DNA of 64,000 bases from Stutzerimonas decontaminans. Lineage in GTDB: Bacteria > Pseudomonadota > Gammaproteobacteria > Pseudomonadales > Pseudomonadaceae. The position numbers were made by a program, and so were the translations under genes. The stretch lies in NCBI RefSeq assembly GCF_000661915.1, contig NZ_CP007509.1:3733501-3797500 (forward strand), written 5' to 3'. The notes under the pieces were generated by a model. That model was not told the DNA's origin. It searched no databases and saw only the letters and a list, made by a program, of their open reading frames with translations. Positions 47,198 through 57,002 of this stretch are shown piece after piece. Each line of letters starts with the position of its first letter. Within the stretch, counting starts at the first letter, position 1.

Positions 47198-49216
47198 TCA
47201 GACGGCGAGCGCCGCTTCGGCCTGCTGCTTGTGCAGCAGCGCTTCATCGCATTTCGGGCAGAACTCGTGTTCGCCGGCGAGATAACCGTGCACCGGGCAG
47301 ATCGAGAAGGTCGGCGTTACCGTCAGGTAGGGCAGACGGAAACGCGACAGCGCATTGCGCACCAGCTTCTTGCAGGCCTCGGCCGAGGAAATCTGCTCGG
47401 CCATATAGAGGTGCAGCACGGTGCCGCCGGTGTACTTGCACTGCAGCTCGTCCTGCAGCTCCAGCGCCTCGAAGGGATCGTCGGTGAAGCCGACGGGTAG
47501 CTGCGAGGAGTTGGTGTAGTACGGCGCCTCGGCCGAACCCGCCTGGAGGATGTCGGGGAAGCGCTTGCGATCTTCCTTGGCGAAGCGATAGGTGGTGCCT
47601 TCGGCCGGCGTCGCCTCGAGGTTGTAGAGGTGCCCGGTGTCTTCTTGGAACTGCACCAGCCGTGCGCGCACATGGTCGAGCACCTCGATCGCCAGCGCCC
47701 GGCCGGCAGCGGTCTGCAGCCCCTCGGTGTCGTCGGTGAAGTTGCGCACCATCTCGTGCAAGCCGTTCACGCCAATGGTGGAGAAGTGATTGCGCAGCGT
47801 GCCGAGGTAACGCTTGGTGTACGGGTAGAGACCGGCGTCCATGTGATGCTGGATGACCTTGCGCTTGACCTCCAGACTCTGCCGCGCCATGTCGAGCAGC
47901 ACATCCAGCTGCTCGAGCAGCGCCGCCTTGTCGCCACGATAGAGATAGCCCAGCCGCGCGCAGTTCACCGTTACCACACCGAGCGAACCGGTCTGCTCGG
48001 CCGAACCGAACAGCCCGCCGCCACGCTTGAGCAGCTCGCGCACGTCCAGCTGCAGGCGGCAGCACATCGAGCGCACCTGATTCGGCTGCATGTCCGAGTT
48101 GAGGAAGTTCTGGAAGTAAGGCAGCCCGTAGCGCGCGGTCATCTCGAACAGGCGCTCGGCGTTCTCGCTGTCCCAGGGGAAGTCGTGGGTGATGTTGTAG
48201 GTGGGGATCGGGAAGGTGAACACCCGGCCGAGGCCGTCGCCGGCCTGCATCACTTCTATGTAGGCGCGGTTGATCAGCTCCATCTCGGCCTGCAGCTCGC
48301 CGTAGGCGAAGGGCATTTCCTCACCGCCGATATAGGGGATCTGCTCGCGCAGGTCCTCCGGGCAGACCCAGTCGAAGGTCAGGTTGGTGAACGGCGTCTG
48401 CGTGCCCCAGCGCGACGGCACGTTGAGGTTGTAGATGAACTCCTGAATCGCCTGGCGCACCTCGTCAAAACCCAGCCGGTCCTTGCGCACGAACGGCGCA
48501 AGATAGGTATCGAAGCTGCTGAATGCCTGCGCGCCGGCCCACTCGTTCTGCAGCGTGCCGAGGAAGTTGACCATCTGCCCCAGCGCGCTGGACAGGTGCT
48601 TCGGCGGGCCGGCCTCGACTCGCCCGGGAATACCGTTGAAGCCTTCATTGAGCAGCGTGCGCAGCGACCAGCCCGCGCAGTAGCCGGCGAGCATGTCCAG
48701 ATCATGGATATGCAGATCGCCTTCCCGATGCGCGGTGCCGATCTCAGGGCTGTAGACCTCGTCCAGCCAGTAGTTGGCGGTGACCTTTCCCGATACGTTG
48801 AGGATCAGCCCGCCGAGCGAATAGCCCTGGTTGGCGTTGGCGCGTACCCGCCAGTCTTCACGGGAGAGGTACTCGTTCATCGAGGTCGCCACGTCCACCA
48901 CTGCCTTGCGATCGCGCCGCAGCCGCGCGTGGCGTTCGCGGTAGACGATGTAGGCGCGGGCGGTGTCGAAATAGCCGGCAGCCATCAGCGCCCGCTCGAC
49001 AGCGTCCTGCACCTGCTCGACGTCCACTGCCGTGCGATCGGCCAACTGCAGGCGGACGGCCTCGGCCAGCGCTTGCGCTACCGCGGCCTCGAACTCGCCG
49101 GTCGCCGCACCCGCCGCCGCAACGGCGCGGGCGATCTTGTCCACTTCGAATGCTGCCAGCCGCCCGTCACGCTTGCGCAATGAAACCGGTTTCGCCACCT
49201 CTGCCTGCCTGGGCAT
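47198..49216 (-). CDS. nrdD: Anaerobic ribonucleoside-triphosphate reductase, main chain
   Basis: 672 residues from ATG 49216 (GGAGG five bases upstream; 49264 is a longer alternative). N-terminal ATP-cone (KRDGRLAAFEVDKIARAV), substrate barrel with HIHDLDMLAGYCAGWSL, catalytic Cys candidates in MCCRLQLD, C-terminal Zn site CPVHGYLAGEHEFCPKC. The glycyl-radical tail is missing and is supplied by the next small ORF. Makes dNTPs from NTPs without oxygen. Upstream is an ANR/DNR box. Confidence 0.93.
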   Translation of the reverse strand: MPRQAEVAKPVSLRKRDGRLAAFEVDKIARAVAAAGAATGEFEAAVAQALAEAVRLQLADRTAVDVEQVQDAVERALMAAGYFDTARAYIVYRERHARLRRDRKAVVDVATSMNEYLSREDWRVRANANQGYSLGGLILNVSGKVTANYWLDEVYSPEIGTAHREGDLHIHDLDMLAGYCAGWSLRTLLNEGFNGIPGRVEAGPPKHLSSALGQMVNFLGTLQNEWAGAQAFSSFDTYLAPFVRKDRLGFDEVRQAIQEFIYNLNVPSRWGTQTPFTNLTFDWVCPEDLREQIPYIGGEEMPFAYGELQAEMELINRAYIEVMQAGDGLGRVFTFPIPTYNITHDFPWDSENAERLFEMTARYGLPYFQNFLNSDMQPNQVRSMCCRLQLDVRELLKRGGGLFGSAEQTGSLGVVTVNCARLGYLYRGDKAALLEQLDVLLDMARQSLEVKRKVIQHHMDAGLYPYTKRYLGTLRNHFSTIGVNGLHEMVRNFTDDTEGLQTAAGRALAIEVLDHVRARLVQFQEDTGHLYNLEATPAEGTTYRFAKEDRKRFPDILQAGSAEAPYYTNSSQLPVGFTDDPFEALELQDELQCKYTGGTVLHLYMAEQISSAEACKKLVRNALSRFRLPYLTVTPTFSICPVHGYLAGEHEFCPKCDEALLHKQQAEAALAV

Positions 49217-49301
49217 CAACGCCTCCACAACCATATGTAGTGTATTTTTTCTTAACAGACACAATATGGTGTGACTTTAGAGGCGTAACCCAGTTACCGA
49301 A

Positions 49302-49379
49302 TTGACCAACGTCAAGCCTGCCCGATGCACCGCCAGACGGCCTCCACACGCCGTGACGGGCAGACTTGTCCCTGATCAA
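49302..49379. promoter_or_regulatory. Two ANR/DNR (FNR-type) boxes
   Basis: TTGACCAACGTCAA at 49302-49315 (perfect TTGAC-N4-GTCAA) and TTGTCCCTGATCAA at 49366-49379 (one mismatch to the TTGAT-N4-ATCAA consensus in each half). They lie in the 231-bp region between divergent nrdD and the dnr-type gene and point to anaerobic control of both. Confidence 0.75.
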
Positions 49380-49447
49380 GGAAGCGCCAGACATCGGCCT
49401 CCTAGGATGCAGGCTGATGAAACCCGGTTCAGTCCGGGGGAGGACAC

Positions 49448-50125
49448 ATGCTCACCGAAAAAACCCTGGTCGCGGAACTGCGCCGCCACCACCTGTTCAG
49501 TCGACTACCGGAAACCGCGCTGCAGGAGGTCTGTGCCTCGGCCAACCTGAAGCGCCTGCCGGCGGGGGGCTTGCTGTTTCACCAGGGCGACAAGGCCGAC
49601 CGTTTCTATTTCCTCTTCAGCGGGCAGATCAAACTGCACCGCGTGGTCTGCGACGGCCAGGAAAAGCTGGTCGAGGTGATGCGTGCCGGAGAGTCCTTTG
49701 CCGAAGCCTTGCTGTTCAAGGGCACACCCACCTACCCCGTCAGCGCCACCGCACTCAAGGCGAGCCTGGTGGCAAGCCTGAACGGCCCGCATTACCGGCG
49801 CATTCTCGAACAGCACCCGGATATCTGCCTGGACATTCTCGCCACCCTGAGCATCCGCCTGCACCAGCGCATGACCGAGATCGACACGCTGACCCTGGCC
49901 AATGCCAGCCATCGCGTGGTGCGCTTTCTCGCGCAATCGCAGCAGGATGACAGCGGCGTGGTGATGCTCGACGTGCCCAAGCGGCTGATCGCCTCGAAGC
50001 TCGGCATCCAGCCGGAAACCTTCTCGCGCATCCTGCATCGGCTGATCGATGCGGGGACCATATCGGTGCAGCGACGGCGCATCGAGATTCTCGACAACCG
50101 CAAGCTCGCCGCCTATGACGAGTGA
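49448..50125 (+). CDS. dnrS: CRP/FNR-family regulator, DNR type
   Basis: 225 residues. cNMP-binding fold, HQGDKADRFYFLFSGQIKL, then a C-terminal HTH with PKRLIASKLGIQPETFSRILHRL. No N-terminal Cys cluster, so it is DNR (heme/NO) type, not oxygen-sensing FNR. P. stutzeri has several DNR paralogues, one reported near the anaerobic RNR genes (dnrS); the symbol is from that synteny and memory. It probably controls nrdD and denitrification. Confidence 0.75.
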   Translation: MLTEKTLVAELRRHHLFSRLPETALQEVCASANLKRLPAGGLLFHQGDKADRFYFLFSGQIKLHRVVCDGQEKLVEVMRAGESFAEALLFKGTPTYPVSATALKASLVASLNGPHYRRILEQHPDICLDILATLSIRLHQRMTEIDTLTLANASHRVVRFLAQSQQDDSGVVMLDVPKRLIASKLGIQPETFSRILHRLIDAGTISVQRRRIEILDNRKLAAYDE

Positions 50126-50221
50126 GTTGCGGCACAGTTGTTCGTCATTCTTGATGGCTGTCCAAGCCTGTTGCCCGCGCGCCTCCAATGGCCCGCGTCA
50201 CGCCACTGCCAGGAGAACGCG

Positions 50222-50608
50222 ATGATCACCAGCACGCCCCTGCCCTTGGTCTATTCCTGCTCCGGTTGTTCGAATGTCGCTCAACTGGCCAACACCCTGG
50301 CGGTGCGCCTCGACCGTGCCGGACTGGCGGAAATGTCGTGCATCGCCGGGGTAGGCGGTCGCGTCGCTGCACTGGTGAAGAAGGCCAATTCCGGCCGGCC
50401 GATCCTGGCTATCGACGGCTGCCCGATGCACTGCGCGCGCGCCTGTCTGGCACAGCATGGCGTGACGCCCGACGTGCACATCACCCTCAGCAGCTACGGC
50501 CTGCGCAAACGCTATCGGGAAGACTGCAGCGAGGACGAGATCAGCGCCCTGCTGGAGGATATGAAGGACATCATCGCCAGCGACCGGATGCAGTTGCGGG
50601 CGCGCTGA
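50222..50608 (+). CDS. Putative zinc-binding DGC-domain protein
   Basis: 128 residues from ATG 50222 (AGGAG upstream). Cys pairs YSCSGCSN near residue 14 and a DGCPMHCARAC motif near 70, the pattern of the DGC family. No signal peptide. Lies 96 nt after the dnr gene on the same strand; this pairing occurs in other pseudomonads and suggests a link to nitrogen-oxide metabolism. Function unknown. Confidence 0.75.
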   Translation: MITSTPLPLVYSCSGCSNVAQLANTLAVRLDRAGLAEMSCIAGVGGRVAALVKKANSGRPILAIDGCPMHCARACLAQHGVTPDVHITLSSYGLRKRYREDCSEDEISALLEDMKDIIASDRMQLRAR

Positions 50609-50703
50609 GCTCAACACCCGGGCCGGCTTGTTGGTGGCCCACTTCAATCAGGCGGGCGTTGGCGAGCTGTAATCCTGCGCGTCGTGCCATCCGACATGCG
50701 CTG

Positions 50704-51486
50704 CTATCCCTCAGCGACCCCACTTGGCTCATCGGGCGCAACCTGCTCTGAATCGCCATAGCGCTTTTGGCAGCGTTCGCAGAAGAATGCACGGCGCTGG
50801 CTGCGCCCCAACTCCTTCACCTTGACCAGCGGGATTCTGCAGCGCACGCAGCTGGTCTGGCCGTGCGCCAGCCAGTGGGCCCTGAGCACGCCAGCCCGCT
50901 TCCATTGGAGAAACTCGAAGCTGTAGGTGCGCGCCTCACGTACCAGCTCGCGCAGCTTCGCTGGCGGCAGGTCCCCAATCAGCGACAGCGGATGCACCCG
51001 AATGCGGTAGAGCACTTCGTTCTTGATGATGTTGCCGGAGCCGGCGAACAGCAGCTGATCCAGCAGCGCGTCGCAGGCCAATAGCCGCGGTCGTTCACGC
51101 AGACGCTTGAGCGTGGTGCGAGGATTCCAGGCATCGCTCATCACGTCCATGCTCCAGTCATAGGTCGCGTCCAGCGGTCCCTCAATCAACTGCACCGAGC
51201 ATGCGTAGAAATTCAGCTCGCCGTTGGCAAAGCCCAGGCTCAGCCGAGCTACCGCGTCCTTGCGCTCATTGATGCGGTAACTGCCAAACAGCAGCAGGTG
51301 GATGCGCACGGAGACATCCTCAAGCTCGATCAGCAAATGCTTGCCCCAGCTGCGGAAGCCGCGCACTACCTGACCGACCAGCCGGGACTTGTCGATCTTC
51401 GCGCTGCCCTCGGCACGCTCGATGGTGCAGCCGGAAAACGCTGCAACTTCCTCACGCAGGATGACGATGGATGGACCTTCGGGCAT
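50704..51486 (-). CDS. nei: Endonuclease VIII (Fpg/Nei family)
   Basis: 260 residues. MPEGPS start (catalytic Pro-2 and Glu-3), conserved Lys in SWGKHLLI, helix-two-turn-helix with GSGNIIKNEVL, C-terminal zinc finger CVRCRIPL...FCERCQK. Removes oxidised pyrimidines from DNA and cuts the strand. GNIIKNE marks Nei over Fpg. Confidence 0.92.
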   Translation of the reverse strand: MPEGPSIVILREEVAAFSGCTIERAEGSAKIDKSRLVGQVVRGFRSWGKHLLIELEDVSVRIHLLLFGSYRINERKDAVARLSLGFANGELNFYACSVQLIEGPLDATYDWSMDVMSDAWNPRTTLKRLRERPRLLACDALLDQLLFAGSGNIIKNEVLYRIRVHPLSLIGDLPPAKLRELVREARTYSFEFLQWKRAGVLRAHWLAHGQTSCVRCRIPLVKVKELGRSQRRAFFCERCQKRYGDSEQVAPDEPSGVAEG

Positions 51487-51552
51487 GGCTGCACCAGCGA
51501 GTGGACTCTCTAGGATCTGAGACTCACCGGTGCCCGGAAGGTGCGCTCGCCG

Positions 51553-52437
51553 TCACCACTCCAGCTGCAGGGCGCTCTCGAACTCGCGCAGCGTCCCGCT
51601 CAACGGATCGCGAAAGCGCAAGCCACGCGCCAGCAGTTTGAGCGGTCGCGCATAGTCGTCGGCCTCTCGCTCGCTGCGCTCGAGCAGGTTGGGGTAGAAC
51701 GGGTCGTTACAGATGCCAGCGCCCAGGGTGGCCATGTGCAGGCGCAGCTGGTGCTTTTTGCCGCTGATGGGGGAAAGTCCATAGCGCCAGAAGTCGCCGC
51801 GTCTTTCCAGCACCTCGATCAGCGTCTCGCTGTTCGGTTCGCCCTCGCCTTCGCGCATGAGGAAGAACGGCTCACCCGGCATCATGCACAGGCGTCGGCG
51901 CATGGGGAATTCAAGCCCAGGCAGTGCCGGGCAGATCGCCTCGTAGCGCTTGCTGATCTCCCGCTCACGGAACAGCGCCTGGTAGGCACCGCGGCTCTCG
52001 CGGTTGGCCGAGAACAGCACCAGCCCGGCAGTGAGACGATCGATGCGGTGAATCGGCACCAGATCGGCGTTACCGAGCCGTTTGCTCAGCCGCGCCAGCA
52101 GGGTTTCATTGACGTATTCACCGGCCGGCATCACCGAAAGAAAGTGCGGTTTGTCCGCCACCACCAGATGCTCGTCGACATGCAGGACGCGCTCCTCGAA
52201 CGGCACCGGTGTCTCGTTCGGCACTTCGCGAAAGTAATGGATGCGCATGCCGACCCGATAGGCCTGCGCGGCATCGATCGGCTGCATGTCGGCGTTCAGC
52301 ACGCGGCCACGAGCCATGCGATCGAGCCAGGTAGCACGGCTGATCGCCGGGAAGTGCTCGCACAGGCAGTCGAGTACCGTAGCCCAGTCGCCTTGGGGCA
52401 GATGCAGGGTGCTGGGGCGGGAGTTGGAAGCAGACAT
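51553..52437 (-). CDS. RluA-family pseudouridine synthase
   Basis: 294 residues. Catalytic HRIDRLTAGLVLF with Asp. C-terminal part has HQLRLHMATLGAGICNDPFYP. An S4-like N-terminal part is unclear. Makes pseudouridine in rRNA or tRNA; the exact target is unknown. Most like TruC/RluA. Confidence 0.9.
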   Translation of the reverse strand: MSASNSRPSTLHLPQGDWATVLDCLCEHFPAISRATWLDRMARGRVLNADMQPIDAAQAYRVGMRIHYFREVPNETPVPFEERVLHVDEHLVVADKPHFLSVMPAGEYVNETLLARLSKRLGNADLVPIHRIDRLTAGLVLFSANRESRGAYQALFREREISKRYEAICPALPGLEFPMRRRLCMMPGEPFFLMREGEGEPNSETLIEVLERRGDFWRYGLSPISGKKHQLRLHMATLGAGICNDPFYPNLLERSEREADDYARPLKLLARGLRFRDPLSGTLREFESALQLEW

Positions 52438-52591
52438 GAATGCAGCTACGCGGCACGACGAGGGATGTGGATGATACCCGCTCTGTCAGTGGCTGCCTCC
52501 CATTGCGGGAGCATCGCGGCGAGTGAACTGAGCGCAGCGCCGAGGTCGGCGCGCTGCGCTCAGCGCTGTCAGCCGCGCGGGTTAGGCGCGT

Positions 52592-52855
52592 TCAGTCTTC
52601 CTTTTCCTTAGTCACTTCGCCAGTGCGGCCGTCGATGCTGAACTCGTATTTCTTGCCGTCCTGCTTCATGCCCTCGCCTTCCCAGCCGTCGTCATCGGCT
52701 TCGATGCCGTGCAGCTCGGTGTAGCCGGCGGCCTTGGCCTTCTCCACGGCTTGCTCGAGGGTGATCCAGTCGGCGCCGGGTTTGTCGGCTGCAAAGGCAG
52801 CGCCAGAACCCAGGATGGCAACGGCGAACGCGGCGGTCAGTGTCTTGTTGTACAT
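52592..52855 (-). CDS. Small secreted PepSY-domain protein
   Basis: 87 residues, signal peptide ends AAFA|ADKPG. One PepSY-like repeat (WITLEQAVEKAKAAGYTELHGIEADDDGWE...FSIDGRTGEVTKE). ATG 52855 with AAGGA upstream; longer starts lack an RBS. PepSY proteins often act in the periplasm in inhibition or sensing. Two more follow at 54396-55018. Confidence 0.85.
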   Translation of the reverse strand: MYNKTLTAAFAVAILGSGAAFAADKPGADWITLEQAVEKAKAAGYTELHGIEADDDGWEGEGMKQDGKKYEFSIDGRTGEVTKEKED

Positions 52856-53082
52856 CTCGTTTTTCCTTCTGCGAACGGACTCGGATCGGGCCATACGGAT
52901 GACCCTTGCCTGAATTACGAGCGCAACGCCGGCTGCTAAGTTCAACTGCGGCACCGCCAGCCGCCCAGTATCCGGCGGCTCGCTGTCGATTTCGCCTGGC
53001 GCCAATCGACTCTGTCACAGGGCCATCGCCGCGCGACGCTGGCTCCGCCGCACGCCCGATATCCGCGCACGGAGGTTCTCCC

Positions 53083-53865
53083 ATGACAACGCACAAGGTG
53101 GTATCCGATCAGGACTGGCTGGCCGCCCACAGCGCCCATCTGCAGGAAGAAAAACAGCTCACCCGCCAGCGCGACGCACTCAGCGAGAAGCGCCGGCAGT
53201 TGCCCTGGCGACACGTCGCCCAGGACTACCGCTTCCACGACGCCAGCGGCCCAGTTCGCCTGAGCGAGCTGTTCGAAGACCGCAGCCAACTGGTGATCAA
53301 GCACTTCATGTTCGGCCCGGACTGGACCGAGGGCTGCGTCGGCTGTTCGTTCGAGGCCGACCATATCGGCGGCGCGCTGCTGCACCTGCTGCACCATGAC
53401 GTCAGCTTCGCCGCTATTTCCCGCGCACCGTTCGACCGGCTGGAGGCATTCCGTCGCCGCATGGGCTGGCCGTTCCGCTGGCTGTCCTCGGCGGGCAGCG
53501 CGTTCAACCGTGACTTCCACGTGTCCTTCGATGCCAAGGACATCGTCGAGGGCAAGGTCTTCTACAACTACGCCTGGCAACCCTTCGTCTGCGAGGAGCT
53601 GTCGGGCTTCAGCGTTTTCTACCGGGACCCGCAGGGCGAGATCTTCCACACCTTCTCGGCCTATGGTCGCGGCGCGGAGGAGCTGCTCGGCACCTACGTG
53701 CTGCTGGACATGACGCCCAACGGTCGCAACGAAACCGGGCCCCAACACAACCTCACCGATTGGGTGCGCCTCCACGACCGTTACGACAGCGGTGACGGCG
53801 TTGCGCCAGACGGGCGCCCCATGCCAGCGCCCGGTTGCTGTCATGAGCAGGAACAACGACGCTAG
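53083..53865 (+). CDS. DUF899 thioredoxin-like protein
   Basis: 260 residues from ATG 53083 (GGAGG upstream). Thioredoxin-like DUF899 core: FGPDWTEGCVGCSFEADH carries a CxxC, then YAWQPFVCEELSGFSVFYRD. No signal peptide. Function unknown; the family is common in pseudomonads and may be redox-related. Confidence 0.85.
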   Translation: MTTHKVVSDQDWLAAHSAHLQEEKQLTRQRDALSEKRRQLPWRHVAQDYRFHDASGPVRLSELFEDRSQLVIKHFMFGPDWTEGCVGCSFEADHIGGALLHLLHHDVSFAAISRAPFDRLEAFRRRMGWPFRWLSSAGSAFNRDFHVSFDAKDIVEGKVFYNYAWQPFVCEELSGFSVFYRDPQGEIFHTFSAYGRGAEELLGTYVLLDMTPNGRNETGPQHNLTDWVRLHDRYDSGDGVAPDGRPMPAPGCCHEQEQRR

Positions 53866-54222
53866 CTAACGCCGTCGAATCGAGACGATCTGCGGGTCCA
53901 TCTCGCCATCGGTGAAGCGAAACTCCACCGCATCACCGACCGCCAGCCCACGGAGCTGCGCGGCACCCGCCTTGAACGGCATGATCATGGCGGGCCATTT
54001 GAGTTCAGGCACCGGTCCATGCGCGATGGTCACACTGCCCTGCTGCACGTCGATGGCCCGGATCACCCCTTCGGCCTGATGGGCGGGCTCGGCCTCCAGC
54101 GCATTTCCCGCCGAGACATCATCCACGGGCGGCGGCGTGGTGGACGGCTTGAGCAGATCCTCGGCAGCCGCCGGGCCGCTCAGCCAGAGCATTACGAGTA
54201 GCGCAAGAAAGACGGTTTTCAT
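53866..54222 (-). CDS. CusF-like periplasmic copper-binding protein
   Basis: 118 residues, signal peptide ends PAAA|EDLL. C-terminal CusF-type OB fold with AHGPVPELKWPAMIMPFKA, where His, Trp and two Met fit the Cu(I) site of CusF. Probably a periplasmic copper chaperone. Faces the DUF899 gene tail to tail. Confidence 0.85.
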   Translation of the reverse strand: MKTVFLALLVMLWLSGPAAAEDLLKPSTTPPPVDDVSAGNALEAEPAHQAEGVIRAIDVQQGSVTIAHGPVPELKWPAMIMPFKAGAAQLRGLAVGDAVEFRFTDGEMDPQIVSIRRR

Positions 54223-54395
54223 GACGACCCACTCCGATCAGCAGGTTGCGTGGTTCCCCCGACCAGCTTAGCCGTCATGGCGGCTTTCACCCTCGCTCTA
54301 ACGGTGCATTCGCTGCCATCTGCGGGCATTCAGTTTCGTTTAAGCCAGCCCCCGTAACCTGTGAATCGTCGAAACCAACCACAGGAATCAACACC

Positions 54396-54704
54396 ATGAA
54401 AACACTGACTACGCTGTTCACCGCTGCCACCCTCGCCCTCGGTGCCAACCTGGCGCTGGCCAAGGACATCGGTCCGGACGAAGCGCTGCGTCTGCGTGAC
54501 GCCGGCACCATCCAGTCGTTCGAGAAGCTCAACGAAGCGGCACTGGCCAAGCACCCCGGCGCCACCATCGAGGAGTCCGAGCTGGAAGAAGAGTACGGCC
54601 GCTACGTCTACCAGCTTGAATTGCGCGACGACAAAGGTGTGCAATGGGATCTCGAGCTCGACGCCAAGACCGGCGAAGTGCTGAAGGACCATCAGGACGA
54701 CTGA
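54396..54704 (+). CDS. Secreted PepSY-domain protein
   Basis: 102 residues, signal peptide ends LALA|KDIG. PepSY core DEALRLRDAGTIQSFEKLNEAALAKHPGATIEESELEEEYGRYVYQLELRDDKG. First of a gene string ending in a two-component system; the next gene is 8 nt away. Possibly the sensed or sensing accessory of that system. Confidence 0.85.
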   Translation: MKTLTTLFTAATLALGANLALAKDIGPDEALRLRDAGTIQSFEKLNEAALAKHPGATIEESELEEEYGRYVYQLELRDDKGVQWDLELDAKTGEVLKDHQDD

Positions 54705-54712
54705 GGCCAGCC

Positions 54713-55018
54713 ATGCGTGCCCCGCTTCTCGTAACGCTTCCACTCGCGCTGCTGCTCGCCGCCACTCCGGCGGCGAGCCGCGACCTGGACCAGGATGAAG
54801 CCCTGCGGCTGCGCCGCGAGGGCTTGATCGTGCCGCTGGAATCGCTGATCCAGCGCGCCATGGAACGCTACCCCGGGGCTCGGCTGCTGGAAGCCGAACT
54901 GGAAGAAGACGACGATATCTACGTCTATGAAATCGAATTGCTGACCACCCAGGGCGTCGCCCGTGAGCTGGAGTTCGATGCCCGCGACGGGCGCCTGATC
55001 AAGGACGAGGAAGACTGA
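54713..55018 (+). CDS. Second secreted PepSY-domain protein
   Basis: 101 residues, signal peptide to AASRDL. Core closely resembles the preceding PepSY protein ([18 protein letters not shown]...[16 protein letters not shown]), suggesting tandem duplication. Its TGA overlaps the response-regulator ATG (TGATG). Confidence 0.85.
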   Translation: MRAPLLVTLPLALLLAATPAASRDLDQDEALRLRREGLIVPLESLIQRAMERYPGARLLEAELEEDDDIYVYEIELLTTQGVARELEFDARDGRLIKDEED

Positions 55019-55683
55019 TGCGCCTGCTATTGGTCGAAGACAACGTTCCGCTGGCCGACGAACTGGTCGCCAGCCTCAGCCGCAACGGCTACGCAATCGA
55101 CTGGCTCACCGATGGCCGCGATGCCGAATACCAGGGCGCAAGCGAGCCCTACGACCTGATCATTCTCGACCTCGGCTTGCCTGGCAAACCGGGGCTGGAG
55201 GTGCTGCGCGCCTGGCGCGCCGGCGGCCTCACCACACCGGTGCTGATCCTCACCGCGCGCGGCTCCTGGGCCGAGCGCATCGACGGACTCAAGGCCGGTG
55301 CCGATGACTACCTGACCAAACCCTTCCACCCCGAGGAACTGCTGCTGCGCATTCAGGCTCTGCTGCGCCGTGCCCACGGCCTGGCCAACCAGCCCATGCT
55401 GCAGGCCGGAGGCCTGGAGCTGGACGAGTCGCGCCAGTGCTGCCGCAAGGATGGGCAGGACATCGAACTGACCGCTGGTGAATTCCGCCTGCTGCGCTAT
55501 TTCATGCTGCATCCGGGGCAGTTGCTCTCGAAGACGCAGCTGACCGAACACCTCTACGACGGCGAAACCGAACGCGACTCCAATGTCATCGAGGTGCACG
55601 TCAACCGGCTGCGCGGCAAGCTCGGCCGCGAGCTGATCGAAACGCGCCGCGGTCAGGGCTATCGCTTCGGCGGCCAGCCGTGA
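55018..55683 (+). CDS. OmpR-family response regulator
   Basis: 221 residues. Receiver with acidic E7-D8, phospho-acceptor D51 in [10 protein letters not shown], Lys in DDYLTKPF, then a winged-helix output domain ([26 protein letters not shown]). Close to PmrA/QseB. Overlaps the kinase start (GTGA). Confidence 0.92.
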   Translation: MRLLLVEDNVPLADELVASLSRNGYAIDWLTDGRDAEYQGASEPYDLIILDLGLPGKPGLEVLRAWRAGGLTTPVLILTARGSWAERIDGLKAGADDYLTKPFHPEELLLRIQALLRRAHGLANQPMLQAGGLELDESRQCCRKDGQDIELTAGEFRLLRYFMLHPGQLLSKTQLTEHLYDGETERDSNVIEVHVNRLRGKLGRELIETRRGQGYRFGGQP

Positions 55684-56996
55684 AGTCCATCCAGCGCAGC
55701 CTCAGCCTGGCGCTGATCGCCACGCTGCTGCTGGTGGCGCTGGTATTGGTACAGACCAGCCTGTGGCTGTTCGAATCGGGACTCCGGCGCAGCCTGGAAA
55801 CCGACCTGCGCGAAGAAACCGAAGGCCTGCTGATCGCCCTGGTAAAGGGACCGAACGGTGCCCAATTGGACCTGCAGCGTCTCAATCCACGCTATCAGCG
55901 CCCCTTTTCCGGCCACTATTTCAAGATCGAGCTGCCCGGGCGAACCTGGCGCTCCCGCTCGCTGTGGGACGCCACACCGCAATGGCCGGAACGCGCGGGT
56001 CTGGCGGACGAACTACTCGACGGCCCGCAGGGCCAGCGGCTGCTCGGCTACCGCGCCGAATATCGCCGCGACGGCCAGCCGATCATCATCAGCGTGGCGC
56101 AGGACTACACGCCGATCCTCGACAGCTTTGCCCGCGTCAGGCTGAGCGGGCTGGGCCTGGTCGGCTTCGCCCTGCTCGCCCTGCTGCTGTTGCAACGCTA
56201 CGCCATGGGCCTGGCACTGCGACCGCTGGAGCGCGCACGCCAGCAGATCGCCCAGCTGCAGCAGGGCCAGCGTCAGCAACTGGACCAGCAGGCGCCCGTC
56301 GAGCTGCAGCCGCTGGTGGAGCAGATCAACCATCTGCTCAGCCACACCGAAGAGACACTGCAGCGCTCACGGCATGCGCTGGGCAATCTCGGCCACGCGC
56401 TGAAAACACCACTGGCGGTGCTCGGCAGCCTGGTACAGCGCGAAGAACTGGCCGCGCACCCCGAACTGCAGGCCAGCCTGCAGGAACAGTTGGAGCAGAT
56501 TCAGCAACGCGTCAGCCGCGAATTGGGCCGCGCTCGGCTATCGGTGGACGTGCTGCCCAGCGCCCATTTCGATTGCGACGCGGAACTGCCGGCGCTCTTC
56601 GACACCCTGGCGATGATCCATCGCAGTGGCCTCGACCTGCGCTGGCAGGCGCCCGCCGGCTGTCGTCTGCCGCGTGATCGCGAAGATATGCTCGAGCTAC
56701 TCGGCAATCTGCTGGATAACGCCTGCAAGTGGGCCAGCAGCCGCGCCGAACTCACCATCGAGCGCGACGGCAACGCCTTCGTCCTGCTGGTGGACGATGA
56801 CGGTCCGGGGATTCCGGCGCACCAGCGGGAAAAGGTCATCGACCGCGGCGTGCGGCTGGACGAGACGGCGGAAGGTCACGGCCTGGGGCTGGGAATCGTC
56901 AGCGATATCCTGACGGCCTGGCGTGGGGAATGGACTCTGGAGGAAAGCCCGTTGGGAGGATTGCGCGTACGCGTCGCGCTGCCCGCCAATCGCTGA
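55680..56996 (+). CDS. Sensor histidine kinase
   Basis: 438 residues from GTG 55680. Helix near residues 10-30, periplasmic part to about 155, second helix with [19 protein letters not shown]-like linker, phospho-His H239 in [12 protein letters not shown] box [13 protein letters not shown] boxes DDGPGIP and GHGLGLGI. Partner of the preceding regulator. Confidence 0.92.
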   Translation: MKSIQRSLSLALIATLLLVALVLVQTSLWLFESGLRRSLETDLREETEGLLIALVKGPNGAQLDLQRLNPRYQRPFSGHYFKIELPGRTWRSRSLWDATPQWPERAGLADELLDGPQGQRLLGYRAEYRRDGQPIIISVAQDYTPILDSFARVRLSGLGLVGFALLALLLLQRYAMGLALRPLERARQQIAQLQQGQRQQLDQQAPVELQPLVEQINHLLSHTEETLQRSRHALGNLGHALKTPLAVLGSLVQREELAAHPELQASLQEQLEQIQQRVSRELGRARLSVDVLPSAHFDCDAELPALFDTLAMIHRSGLDLRWQAPAGCRLPRDREDMLELLGNLLDNACKWASSRAELTIERDGNAFVLLVDDDGPGIPAHQREKVIDRGVRLDETAEGHGLGLGIVSDILTAWRGEWTLEESPLGGLRVRVALPANR

Positions 56997-57002
56997 TTGC
57001 GC

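Noticed and set aside
47630..49183. A 517-codon plus-strand frame opposite nrdD
   Set aside because: Antisense shadow of the reductase; no motif.
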